A stretch of 33,248 nucleotides of DNA from Tieghemiomyces parasiticus (lineage: Eukaryota > Kickxellomycota > Dimargaritomycetes > Dimargaritales > Dimargaritaceae), in assembly GCA_027575765.1 (NCBI GenBank), contig JANBPT010000500.1, positions 1 through 33,248 on the forward strand, written 5' to 3'. The notes below the pieces were generated by a model that saw nothing but the letters and a program-made list of their open reading frames with translations, had not been told where the DNA came from and did not search any database. Shown one piece after another: positions 16,901 to 20,814 of the stretch. The translations under genes and the position numbers were made by a program. Positions within the stretch are counted from its first letter, which is position 1. Each line of letters begins with the position of its first letter.

Positions 16901-17101
16901 CAGTGTTACGTCGAACGAACCAGTGTATCGACCGAGGAGGATACCCCAGGCGATCTGGTAGAGCGAGGGCGTCTGTGCGCTAAAGGACAGCGAACTGGCC
17001 AGCGAAACTACCCCATAGCTACAGTCTGACTGAGCCGGCTTCACCAGCGGCAAGACGATGGTACCCTTCATAGTCGCGGAGTTGGCAGAGATGGCTAGCA
17101 T
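1..17101 (-). CDS. Multimodular nonribosomal peptide synthetase, C-terminus beyond the left edge
   Basis: This is a giant modular enzyme that builds a peptide on phosphopantetheine carriers. From the ATG at 17101-17099 the same frame reaches the window edge, where it stops inside an adenylation A3 motif (VFTSGTTGRPKG). That gives 5,700 complete codons; I saw no in-frame stop and no need for an intron. Visible order: half C, A1-T1-E1, C2, degenerate A2/T2, degenerate C3, A3-T3, C4-A4-T4, C5-A5-T5, C6-A6 (partial). Carrier serines are S762, S2902, S3949 and S4998. The HHxxxD motifs begin at residues 945 (E1), 1423, 3117, 4162 and 5212. The ATG at 17101 is the first in frame after an upstream TGA. 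A good acceptor-like sequence (TTTTGCTTACAG) lies about 30 nt upstream, so an additional 5' exon cannot be excluded. The product is unknown; termination (thioesterase, reductase or terminal C) lies outside the window. NRPS identity is near certain. Confidence 0.97.
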   Translation of the reverse strand, partial: MLAISANSATMKGTIVLPLVKPAQSDCSYGVVSLASSLSFSAQTPSLYQIAWGILLGRYTGSFDVTLAMRRGQFREWPLSTDLVQQIIIQDLDVSPTRTVAEVISDLKAKPTALGDTSPITLNSLLFVNCSDDQPDATQSTDFFIQLADSANASLVTACQVTSEAVTVSLVFAKATMSKDAALEIGQQLCVMVHDLTDASFDSHTLSTRAVGGVKWVDESERQRLLQFAGTVSHPQAVRIPVHHLATEWAIKTPSGIALDHEGRTVTYSEFDRLTSALARILVRDYEARPEMRIALFQPKSIEFVVSLFAVLKAGAAYVPIDPEYPKERVRYIVEDSAATLILATSKTQALLGNLACPVLRVDDRVLSSSTLDGVGVPSAAHRSQPTDLAYIVYTSGTTGQPKGVMIEHGNLANLATDPTYADDYGPQKRDLLVLSLGFDGILWGLMKALCSGGTAVIPGADMLGDLQSVHSAIVTPSFAARLTPGQFPRLAFLVFGGERLTPDLHEKWRGHCKLVNAYGPTEATVASNALALDDANYVSVGIPTANALCYIVDEDLRLVPVGAPGQLLIGGLGVARGYCNRPDLTAQKFIANPFGPGRVYLTGDKARWLSNGHVDLLGRLDNQIKLRGFRIELEEVETAAASFPSVQLAVAAVQRDRLVLAVEPEAIDTKALQDHLGARLAKYMVPDFVVAVAHLPLTANGKVDRKALPEVAVPIPGTALPAPHDLTDLELRVREAWAQVLQLPADRIGVTDDFFRIGGDSISAILLVSKCQQLGYRATVPLIYECRQLRSLTARLTSLVTAASRTNQCQVQGAVELTPIQRWFFSLPFHNPHHFNQSFTLRVGPSVTLRQISQALVQLANHHDILRARYHQDNGGVWAQSIPAAEASAGDIAITEATVTEIEYADLILKVQSSLNLTDGPIMAGCLIHLSGKPNYARLFWTIHHALVDLVSWRVLIEDLQTLLDGGVLPSKTLSFQTWCGQLDDYARTLTADTWPAQYMEVDNRQLLPPPEVPDKANTAARLSISYEFDHDFTARLLLQLASQWRVTPRDILLATFSRAYCQALGATQVSFAMEGHGREPWSDDLDVSRTVGWFTALYPLVLDVPAESSVLATLHHTKEALQQIPDRGFPYSLLRHMPGADPAERAKLLHKTPQYLDVQFNYFGRFGSSGAADGGKEAVSIEWDTCFGLYDFMPGDHVVFDLNPMPLVNQDRLRLVMEYNPRVYNIKLAEEIMVFWQASLEQLANLETHRDIMAKPLWTRFDAPLLHPTAEEFSALLAHLANNGIPGDAIEDIIPCTPMQGGLLSTGVGDTTSYTIQNAVLLGGNIDVDLLLQAWESILSRYGILRTVFVFTASAHANGFAQVILSAPSSQWEVHSQPLGSIPDYFVQNRARGFDPHLPMVRAEVFPTDRADQTLLTITIHHALIDGWSLPLLLQELCECYTSADGPRSAGVSQFTQVVKHIVGQDSAEAQAFWTTYLDQAQPSPAPLVGLDLHGRPGRGTHHGTVALSKAELVHAAQRYGVNLSILLKAAYALVLSKYLGQSDVTFGFVLSGRNLDIPDMHRLIGPCLNTVPLRFRLADQLVAEWLATAQQDATRMIPHEHTGLTLIHGWCHTNHDQPLFSTLVGFENFPMPATSNGPIELLEVTTHESVEYPLAVDFIDGPLHLSVTVNYCQALYSVADVTEVAMSIDQALYHLVRADSTVTVEQLAREFGKPQARLPNIEAIPNHEDDRKVMLGGVGLHLAALDRFLTQRGVPDPFSVLGSQGRLVTFTSERLTALAVPRQAVTASNLPAELHPTTYVSTRDFPHVKDYGQAAHCLSNFVEAYFHVTAHKAADVNPPGVAFWLSVVCRELVLSLATVSYYDITTIDIWAFLYQQPSLLHRLRVLVQQKYGGGLTWEQVLDCSTLQSLTRTIESAIEHTSVDRALVIPVPTVLPIEAPLAPLTAYQGKIWLACQLAGDESAFYHELVASVPYYTTLKAAQRATDSLIRQLPELRTVIRVTDRGVFLVKQPTMAIIIRETTAGLTLDQPTPIFDLSSGPLVQITMAPGLESGSGQVIIRVHQIIGPHILVEEACQAFIGAIRTAATGTIDLLRAPRPLNQSGEPDLAQAVRYWQELCAGQSGDLQLWGGRCLHRPLLPNFQSDIFVTSISKTLSATVEWFAQMYDIPVSCAWLALIGSYMIRLTGNSAALLYHRVEETTGIASDGSDSASNLMSLPVLLPTCDARLTLVDLCRTLTSQLAQSSKYLIDPTGSGREAPSPHGAPSLWSPLKVSVTVTRGYSALLPELNGADGLIRFWQHTALDHELDFCVRGQGQGSVLGVRFARELFDTVTISRLSTNLLRYAHTAMFKESALSLAPLVSVAEERVLLNQFGRNHDAYDPWDPTSASVITMFQDRVALHPETVALETHAQIETYASACRKATTLARALLARGVQPQNRVAVIVDSCPATVLVNLALWLINAVYVPVHVALPFERQQYMIDAAACNLVLNMTTEAISEGYVDGLALLTTDLPTPTEPLPYRYEPSGLAYIVFTSGTTGQPKPVAVRHGNFGNLINAKAATAYVVVPGRLLQCLSPGFDAFNFIAMSALCLGATLVFADGDLPAALKTVDAVSTVPSVLAGLDPDNYPRLQRVLTGAEALPPNIVERWSARCQLYNGYGPSETTVITHCHRLLPGQPISIGRPLPNIVCFIVDACDQLVPIGGVGEICLGGAGVSAGYFRRPALTSAKFVRLPFSDGTVYRTGDLGRWLPNGEVECLGRTDDQVKVRGFRIELQEVEAALLAYTSVTQAAVIISDNQLYAFVSPDNWPLADLKARLEHRLPSYMVPRDLFALPRLPLTANGKVDKRGLGEWLKANPSSTVVSTVPQTEAQAKLLQAVAEILNLPEDTVDLSLPFFQLGGDSISAIRLCALLESRGFKLSVPTLLKAPGLAELADEVFGSPTNLTNPLATPYVPYSTLKLAADALGNLTARVASDLGVERDQIRDVLPVSSLQLGFLVNTLKDPSAYMVQMVYELRGILDVDRFRRAWEQVGANHVSLRTKFIVANEFSDHPFLQVVLDSFDYAWSVDDWSGESLADREKAYLDMDRQCGFEFNAPLVRLALMRESGTGHIFFLTFHHAILDARSVEILLNETQMLYGGQVPTPKPQFHEFMAHVANRDQTLEENFWRTKLLGAQSETSIRFPLDSDAGAQSVYYTATRTLSPELGHVRQYCRDQSISINVLLRAVWAMTLARYTSQTSEVTFGTTVTGRSIPVVDANDMVGMCINTLPFRLTFNVDLTIADLVRQVGRESVALMDHEQSSLIDIKRWAEIPTEATLFDSVLLYQASREASAPAGSALAYRARMGQNFMEYGYTAYFVEENNHFEMGLSVKSNVCNETYATHMIDFIEHCLAAIVTGTASRVADVLTLPAHEQAVIQRWATGTSESYTQKAWLAHQLFTQNLSTRPDAIALETLTKTYTYAATYDQARAIAAGLYTEGFRTGDIAVLLFTRSAEFVFSYLAVLMLGGVCVPMDAYNAAGRLRDQYEVLNRPWVVTRTIHAEIATAGLGAASSRVILADNVELVEFTPETTRVCSDVAYVAFTSGSTGKPKGIQIRHDSLVNIVVGWCERAGLTPACRCAQSTNMTFDPSLLEIFGTFHAGGTLVIQDGELLAVLPRVNTFITVPSILTALDPADYPGISCLATVGENLPYNVAQSWCQGRDFHNIYGPTEVTIISHSALMAPDVLVHIGTTFPNVQCYVVDDNLRPVPIGVPGEVCVAGIGVAVGYWQQPELTDKLFVDNPFGPGKLYHTGDLGCWLADGTVRIFGRRDYQVKFRGFRIELSEIETVLQSFPDVTHAVALVKDKRLVVYVTPTSVDEDGLDQHIRSRLPSYMVPEITIRLDSIPMTAVGKADRKALQALPIAPAARAENTACDLPPAFAPIQRAIQEALSLPPEEVRPSATFFQLGGDSILAIRLASLLQRQGLNITVAQVFAAKSILDLALTAPAELTSEPVDYEPFSLLSLDNEQPDNPLHPKVLGDYGLTIEDIQDLLPVSSLQLGFILSTLKDPSAYMVQMVHEVRGPLDVDRLRRSWERVGEAHEILRARIVPIGQDPDQPFVQLILNRFDFEWSYHPDAPTGDLDNQVQEYLSVDRRRGFDFAGPLVRLALHQIDAERHYLYFTFHHALLDAWSIHIVLAETLEHYHGISPSPRTQYHNFMAHMTTLDRSIEAQFWKQNLADIPSPNKFQFPVNHADPKESVDKVPYLFEPTLVDLQLYCQGIGVTINSLLRAVWALTLARYQNQPGEVTLGVLMSGRSAPIPGIDGLVGMCINTLPFRVSLDTTEGLDHFVQRIHTASGVLMAHEQSSLVDIKRWAGLPADSSLFDSLLIYDSYEEYQPATTALEIDYHPRGGYNATEYPFTVNFTDRGDRLGLELQFLTRTCDRTYADLMCQFMAHCLTSAVRSTATCVRDVMRLPEPERAVVERWAAGTSVDFPQRHWLASELFTQNLTTCPDSIALESSDGQWTYRETHERACAIASSLCSQGFQPGDRVALLFHRCPEFIFSYIAVILIGGTCVPMDVSNSADRLRFQYELLERPWLLTVSSHAELGREGLAADNAQIIFVDQVSPNFIGLPTQSIRSNSNLAYIAFTSGTTGRPKGIQVRHESLINFVVSWCDRMSLPTGCRFLQTLNISFDGCLIEIFATFHRGGTLVLQDSDILDTLKRVDTCLLVPSMLTALDPSDYPNLRLLVAAGEPLAYNVANRWRQHMRVLNAYGPTEVTIVSHCAQIELGQIISVGPTLDNVKCYILDAAMQPTPIGVPGEIYIGGIGVSNGYVGQPELTCEVFLPNPFGAGTVYRSGDRGCWLPDGQVLIHGRRDHQIKLRGLRIELGELEAACLTFIGVTNAVALVKDGTLALYASPSGLDSAKLRHHISARLPPYMVPSHLMILDQLPLTSVGKVDRKALQQIPLPLHFTDSDMGADQTLPMTFGRVSEAVQETLGITSDQVAPMCSFFQLGGDSISAIQFTSLLRKQGLSVNVAQVFAANTLFDLATVIETDADSTVTDLTPYRPYSLLSEVSDGNTTVVQATIKAANVEADFVQDIMPVSSLQFGFLFNTLRDSSAYMVQSIYEIRGNLDIERLRQSWEHVILRHEILRAKFVTADSFSDYAFLQCIMKTPNLDWSYTISNDDSPEEVESKYLKEDRQCGFKLDGSMLRLAVIRLSGASHLMCFTFHHALLDAWSTNIVLGEVLEHYHGIEPRPRTQFHDFIACAVQGSPEEEATFWHAYLSDVRLDGPLKFPVPPSDKDSNVNFVHHTFNIDLPRIQSFCVETGVTINSLLRALWALTLSRYTGHTDEVTFGVLMSGRNLSVPGIDGMVGMCINTLPFRARIPKDRDLLTFIQQVHQSSGVLTAHEQGSLVDIKRWAQIPVDATLFDSLVIFDNYEEYQANVAKPEITLVPRTGFNDSEYAYTVHFGIDGDQLGVEVMYQTRCCGADNARLLCHFMDHCLNLLVSGRASHMDHLVALPPAERQLIDGWSAGSTVAFAHQDWLTPQLFTQNLSTRPDAVAVETATATFSYAEVYNRACTIAIVLQAHGIQPGDRVALVFTRCPEFVFSYLAVLFLGGVCVPIDAGNAPDRIAYMLDLLDDPLVTTTTQHESLVATLGSNRQVLYTDYVKPISANHLGLPATTRMPDDLASIVFTSGTTGRPKGVQVTHRSAVHLV
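1997..5059 (-). other. NRPS module C5-A5-T5
   Basis: C5 spans residues about 4015-4460: LPVSSLQLGFI and FHHALLDAWS (H4162, D4167). A5 spans about 4475-4945: FTSGTTGRPKGI, SFDGCLIEIF, NAYGPTEVT, YRSGDRGCW, VGKVDRKAL. T5 spans about 4958-5035: FFQLGGDSISAIQF (S4998). Pocket residues by alignment are D,G,I,L,V,A,A,I,V, different from A4, so the two modules probably load different residues despite close overall similarity. Confidence 0.93.
5147..8179 (-). other. NRPS module C4-A4-T4
   Basis: C4 spans residues about 2975-3415: LPVSSLQLGFL and FHHAILDARS (H3117, H3118, D3122). A4 spans about 3432-3895: FTSGSTGKPKGI, TFDPSLLEIF, NIYGPTEVT, YHTGDLGCW, VGKADRKAL. T4 spans about 3910-3985: FFQLGGDSILAIRL (S3949). 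Pocket residues by alignment are D,P,L,I,A,V,I,I,I. This is a complete elongation module for an L residue, with no E or methyltransferase domain. Confidence 0.93.
8297..9949 (-). other. NRPS A3-T3 di-domain
   Basis: A3 spans residues about 2385-2852 and T3 about 2865-2935 (LPFFQLGGDSISAIRL, S2902). A3 keeps NGYGPSETT, YRTGDLGRW, GRTDDQVKVRGFRIEL and NGKVDK. Its A3 loop ends TSGTTGQPKP, where PKG is usual, and its A2 motif is poor (LWLINAVYVPVHVALP). Pocket residues by alignment are D,A,F,S,L,G,G,V,I. It is probably still active, but it is the most divergent of the complete A domains. Confidence 0.87.
9962..11299 (-). other. NRPS condensation domain C3, active site destroyed
   Basis: Residues about 1935-2380. 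It is full length and opens with PLTAYQGKIWLACQL, a C1-like motif. The active-site stretch reads IIRVHQIIGPHILVEEA: the second histidine is Q2065, and the aspartate-glycine positions are P2069-H2070. Peptide bond formation by this domain is very unlikely. It may be scaffold only. Confidence 0.85.
11348..11950 (-). other. NRPS vestigial A2-T2 block
   Basis: Residues about 1718-1918 stand where a complete A-T pair of about 550-600 residues should be. DDRKVMLGGVGLHLAALD (from D1732) aligns with the A8 motif of A3/A5 (DDQVKVRGFRIELQEVE). LPAELHP (1793-1799) aligns without gaps with A9 LPSYMVP. The A10 NGK position reads DYG (1813-1815), so the catalytic lysine is gone. IWAFLYQQPSLLHRL aligns without gaps with the T3 carrier motif: GGDS has become QQPS, with S1881 kept. 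The whole A core subdomain (A1-A7) is missing. This is my reading of the alignment by eye. Confidence 0.75.
11957..13249 (-). other. NRPS condensation domain C2
   Basis: Residues about 1285-1715. It starts at DIIPCTPMQGGLL and has an intact IHHALIDGWS active site (H1423, H1424, D1428, G1429). Because it follows an E domain it is expected to use a D-configured donor (DCL type). It is the only C domain here with the canonical HHxxxDG; C4-C6 have HHxxxDA. The domain that should follow, A2, is collapsed. Confidence 0.9.
13307..14659 (-). other. NRPS epimerization domain E1
   Basis: Residues about 815-1265. It opens with LTPIQRWFF and PHHFNQS, as E domains do. The active-site motif is IHHALVDLVSWRVLIEDL (H945, H946, D950), followed by MEGHGREPW (the conserved Glu), SRTVGWFTALYP and the NYFGRF segment. 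All residues expected for activity are visible, so residue 1 of the peptide is probably in the D configuration. Confidence 0.9.
14717..14929 (-). other. NRPS carrier domain T1
   Basis: Residues about 725-795 carry the phosphopantetheine motif DDFFRIGGDSISAI. The acceptor serine is S762 (codon 14818-14816). It carries the first amino acid, which E1 then epimerises. Confidence 0.93.
14972..16390 (-). other. NRPS adenylation domain A1 (starter)
   Basis: Residues about 238-710. The core motifs are intact: LKAGAAYVPIDPEYP (A2), YTSGTTGQPKGV (A3), NAYGPTEAT (A5), YLTGDKARW (A7), GRLDNQIKLRGFRIEL (A8) and NGKVDRKAL (A10, K703). By alignment with GrsA the pocket residues read D,G,W,I,V,G,A,V,A plus the A10 lysine. 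I do not recognise the code, so I assign no substrate. Confidence 0.92.
16418..17059 (-). other. NRPS N-terminal half condensation domain (C0)
   Basis: Residues about 15-228 align with only the C-terminal lobe of a condensation domain. The stretch QIAWGILLGRYTGSFDVTLA matches the C4-C6 pattern AVWALTLARYxxxxxEVTLG, and LNSLLFVN matches their LFDSLLIY segment. The N-terminal lobe with HHxxxDG is absent. Starter modules of fungal synthetases often carry such partial C domains. It is either a relic or the end of a domain whose first half is on an unseen upstream exon. Confidence 0.7.
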
Positions 17102-17177
17102 ATTGGCCGGGCTAGAGTTGGCTAAATAAGAAGATGTGCCTGTAAGCAAAAGGCGGAGCGAAAAGCCTGGTGCCAAA

Positions 17178-17464
17178 GTTCTAGAACACAGTAAACTTCA
17201 AAAAAAAGCGAGGTAGGGCAGAGACTTGATATCAAAGCAGCACTCTATCATTACTGACCAGAGGTCGCGGAGGAAACGTTGGTATTGTGTGGAGGGTGGG
17301 GGCGAAAGAGGGGTGTTCAGAACGAGCTGCCTAGGATTAACTTATTAGGGGGAGCTGGAGGGAACAGGCCACTTTCCTAGATATAGTAGGGTAAAAAGAA
17401 TTTAAGAAATGTACCTGCGGGACTGGACAATCCTAGTAGGTTGGAAATAGCTAGCGTATATATA
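17178..17464 (-). promoter_or_regulatory. Probable NRPS promoter and leader region
   Basis: On the minus strand a TATATATA (17457-17464) and a weaker CTATAT (about 17381-17386) precede a pyrimidine-rich leader (about 17190-17340). A perfect 10-bp palindrome GTTCTAGAAC (17178-17187) lies 77-86 nt before the ATG. Its TTCnnGAA core resembles two inverted heat-shock-element units, but the third unit is absent. The region is positioned as a promoter would be; no factor can be assigned. Confidence 0.35.
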
Positions 17465-17991
17465 GCGGAACGTGGCCTTACCTTTTGGTATAGAATAACG
17501 CAGTGAATGGTCAAGGGGCGGAGACCCCAATAGTGGCAAACATTGGAGTACACTTTTTCTGATTCTTTTTAACTTACCCCTCTTTCTGGTATTCCGAACA
17601 CAATGACATTTCGCGTTCTCTACCTTTCCGCGCGACCTGCAGCCATGTTCTGTCCGCCGGGGCGGGCTACTAGGACCGCCACATATAGCCACCAGCGGAT
17701 GATTCGGCATATCGAGAAACAGGGCCTTCACCCCACCGGCACCCATCTAGCGGACCGCTGTATTTGGAGCCTGAGTGAACATATATATTGACGAGGGTTT
17801 AACCACGGTCGACATGCCTGTGTCGTAAGTGGAGAATAGCAAGTGTAGTGGGGGCAGATGGTGGGTTGCTGTCGTTCCCTGCCCGCTTGAATGACATGGC
17901 AGTCGTGGCTCAAGCCAGTCGGGTTTTCCAGGTCACACTATACGCCGCGTTGGTAGCGACTGAAGTACCATTGTCAACTTGACGTGGCTTG

Positions 17992-18047
17992 CCCCCCCCC
18001 CACATGCATGTCATTCTCCCCTGCCACATACTCGATCTGGGGGGGGG
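17992..18047. repeat. C10 and G9 runs able to pair
   Basis: A run of ten C (17992-18001) is followed 37 nt later by a run of nine G (18039-18047). On one strand these could pair as a 9-bp stem, or the G run could take part in a quadruplex. Similar C or G runs of 9-11 bp occur at 19756-19764, 23137-23147 and 32153-32162, all outside coding sequence. Confidence 0.6.
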
Positions 18048-19310
18048 TCTGTTACCGATGTGCGCTTTGATCTGGTTCCCCCCGGTTCGGGGTTGAGATG
18101 CAGAAACTCCGCTGGCAGTCTCATTGGGGAGTGTTGGCGATGTTATCTATATCGCATTCTTACCACTTTGGCTAGATATTGTGGGCCCAGCTGATACCGA
18201 GAATTTTGTTCATATCAGCATTGTAAGAAAATCGTGCCAATAACTGGCTGCTCTTGCAGCCCACTCAGGTACTGAACCCACCCAGGTGATGACGGCGGAC
18301 GACATAGCTAGTCCGTACTATCCAGGATGACTGCCGATTGGTACGCGTAGACGGTCGGCTGCAGCGTGTATCTAGCTCGTGCGTTCGATCCTTACGCCTA
18401 CACTATGCCAACGCGTACTACACTGCTTGTGACTAACCTTACCTATGCTTTCCATGCCGGTGCTGCATCGTCGCGGGGTTTCGCCACCGCAGGGCCGTGC
18501 GCCACCATCCGATCACGCTGGATATGGCATTGGGTGAAAGTCACATTTTCATGGTAGGGTGAAGGAGTTCAAAAAAGGGGGCCCTGTAACATCGCTATTT
18601 TCAAACTATCAGTCCGGCACCCCTTTGAAACCCCTTGCCGGTATCTGGGCCACATTCACGACTGGGGCCGGTCGTGTTATGGTAGCAGCCCACCGGTCAA
18701 AAGCAGGATAGAATCGAATCGGCCACTGGCTGCGGCCTATTTACACCTCCTTACCTATGTGACACCCCTTTTACGCCCCTAAGGGAAACGAGCTGTCATT
18801 TGCGAGGCGATAGGAGGAACGACAACGTGGGATAAATCAATCTAGCTCCGATTTTGCGTTTGGGAACGTGCTTTTTTTTATCCCTCCAGTGGTGCGCTAC
18901 AACTGGCACCGCCTTACGTGCTTTTTCCTGGTGGACGGTTCAGCGTGTCAGCCAAATAGCCTGAGGCATCCTAGTAAGACAGGGTAGTCCCTTTGGCTCA
19001 CCTCGTCGATCGCAGGGGTTTACAGACAACCTCCGGCCCCTCTTGCATCGGATATACTCCCCCAACGGCTGCTCTAGTGGCTGGAATCCTTTTATCCGTG
19101 ACGAGTATTAGTATGTCCTGCATCAAAGGTCAGGACCATACCGCTTACCCTTCATCGACTTTAGACCAGTGAAATGATATGATCCTGACGTCTCCCATCA
19201 GCAATACAGACCGCTAATGTGTGTCGCTCAGTATCCTCCCTTTGACAGCCGGGGGTGGGTCAACAGGAACCATACGGAAGATAATCAGCGATGGTTGTGG
19301 GGTTCATAAA

Positions 19311-19338
19311 CTGATGTGATCAGTACTGGTCACATCAG
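19311..19338. repeat. Perfect 9-bp inverted repeat with nested palindrome
   Basis: Arms ctgatgtga (19311-19319) and tcacatcag (19330-19338) are exact reverse complements. The 10-nt loop contains a second palindrome, cagtactg (19321-19328). It lies in the gene-free spacer and is symmetrical like a dimeric factor site, but its function is unknown. Confidence 0.6.
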
Positions 19339-20814
19339 AATTCCCGATTTGGCTTTCAATTAGTCCCTTCGTTGGTACCAGTATGGGGCTCGAAGCAACC
19401 GCCCAGCCTGCCTATGGCAACAGGCAACCACGACTTGTTTTTCACACTCAAGACCCTGACGGTGATAGCCGTGCTGGACGAAAGCCTATGATGTACCACC
19501 TTCCGGGTAGAGAGCTTGTTACCGGACCCCGGCGGAAGTACTTCATAGGTACGCAAGGTGTAAAAGTGCCCAATGCTAGGTAGAAAAAGGGTATGGCTGT
19601 ATATCCGGTGGACGGAAGGTTAAGAGAGAGCTTTGCAACAAATTTGATCGAGGGTGCAACCTTTAACCTTTTGATAGCGGCGGGAAGCTGCACCTTACAG
19701 CTGGCATTCGGCTGCCTTTTCATGATCAGGCTTAGCCCATGCACCAGCCCTCGTTCCCCCCCCCGCCACTTCCTGAATACCTTACCGTCGTTTTTCCTGA
19801 TGCTCAGTTTTGCGCAATCGCACTCAACATCCAGGGGTATTGGCCACATTGGCTATTCATAAGGTTCACAGAATGAGTCCGACAACGGGTCTGCTGTGGG
19901 CTGTAGCTAAGGAATTCTCCACTATCGGCGAAGACGGGCGATTATTATCAGCGACTACAATCGCAATGAGCCGCAGCCTTCGATTGGAAGGCATCGGGTG
20001 CTTACATTGACGACCTCCTGGGCATGCTGAAATCAGAATGCGGCCGACACTAACGAATACACGGGGGCTGTGGGGCCAGGCTACCAGGGTGGTTATTTAG
20101 GGGAACCGAGGTCTGAGAATTCATGAGAAACCGTGCCATCGTTTGTATCAATAACGACTAGTGCCGCGTAGCCAGAATGACACTACCCTGTGTATTGCAA
20201 CGACACACCCGTCGTCCACTTCACCTGTACTGGCCCATTATGTGACTGGTTACTGGAGGCGGCTATGCGCCAGCCTTCAACCTGAAAGCAACTTCAGCCA
20301 ATGGAGGCCTTTCCAACCGACCTCCCATCTCTAGATTTTTCTTCCCACATTGGCTGCCGGTCACTGACCAGGCCAAGCCCCAGGTCTCTGTGACTCAAGT
20401 CTATAGAGGTGTCCCACTGACAAGGCGGGCAGTTGACTGGTCCACTCGCTGCGTAGTTTGATCAGGCCCGTACGCCGTTTTAACCCTGCCCCGAGGTCTC
20501 TGGCCCCTTCCCCGCATAAAGTGTGCATCTGAGCAGGTCCGCCATTCCAGATCGCCTGTAGGCTGTCAGATGCGCTATGATCTTCATCGACCACTAGCCC
20601 ACATAGATTCCTGCCTTTTTTCCGGATCGCCTCCCCCGTTCTCCTTGTCGACTTGTTGCATCCATCCCAGGATTCCGCTTTTTTCGAATTCCACTCTACC
20701 TTTCCTTTCGACTTACCATCTCTGCTTTGCTAGCCTCGTCCCCTGTTTAGCATCTGTGAATCTCGCGCGCCCTCCTCTGTATTCCTTTTTACCCCTCCCT
20801 TTCGTTCCATCACC

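Larger units (their letters stand above)
17102..20814. other. Gene-poor spacer between the NRPS and eIF2-beta
   Basis: About 3.7 kb without a reading frame I can support. Frames are short (at most about 133 codons), lack family motifs and do not share a CT-rich leader plus ATG layout. The left part should hold the NRPS promoter and 5' UTR. The right 200 bp form a strongly pyrimidine-rich eIF2-beta leader. In between I see inverted repeats (19311-19338, and 17992-18047 as C and G runs) and no tRNA, rRNA or transposon signature. Confidence 0.7.

Noticed and set aside
16410..16961. A 183-codon plus-strand frame over the NRPS N-terminus
   Set aside because: It is antisense to the NRPS frame and shows no domain.
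18060..18400. tRNA-like GGTTC and GTTCGATCC stretches
   Set aside because: No matching A box, acceptor stem or cloverleaf could be drawn around them.
19448..19849. A 133-codon minus-strand frame in the spacer
   Set aside because: There is no recognisable motif, no CT-rich leader and no compositional sign of coding. It is the longest frame in a non-coding stretch and could be chance.
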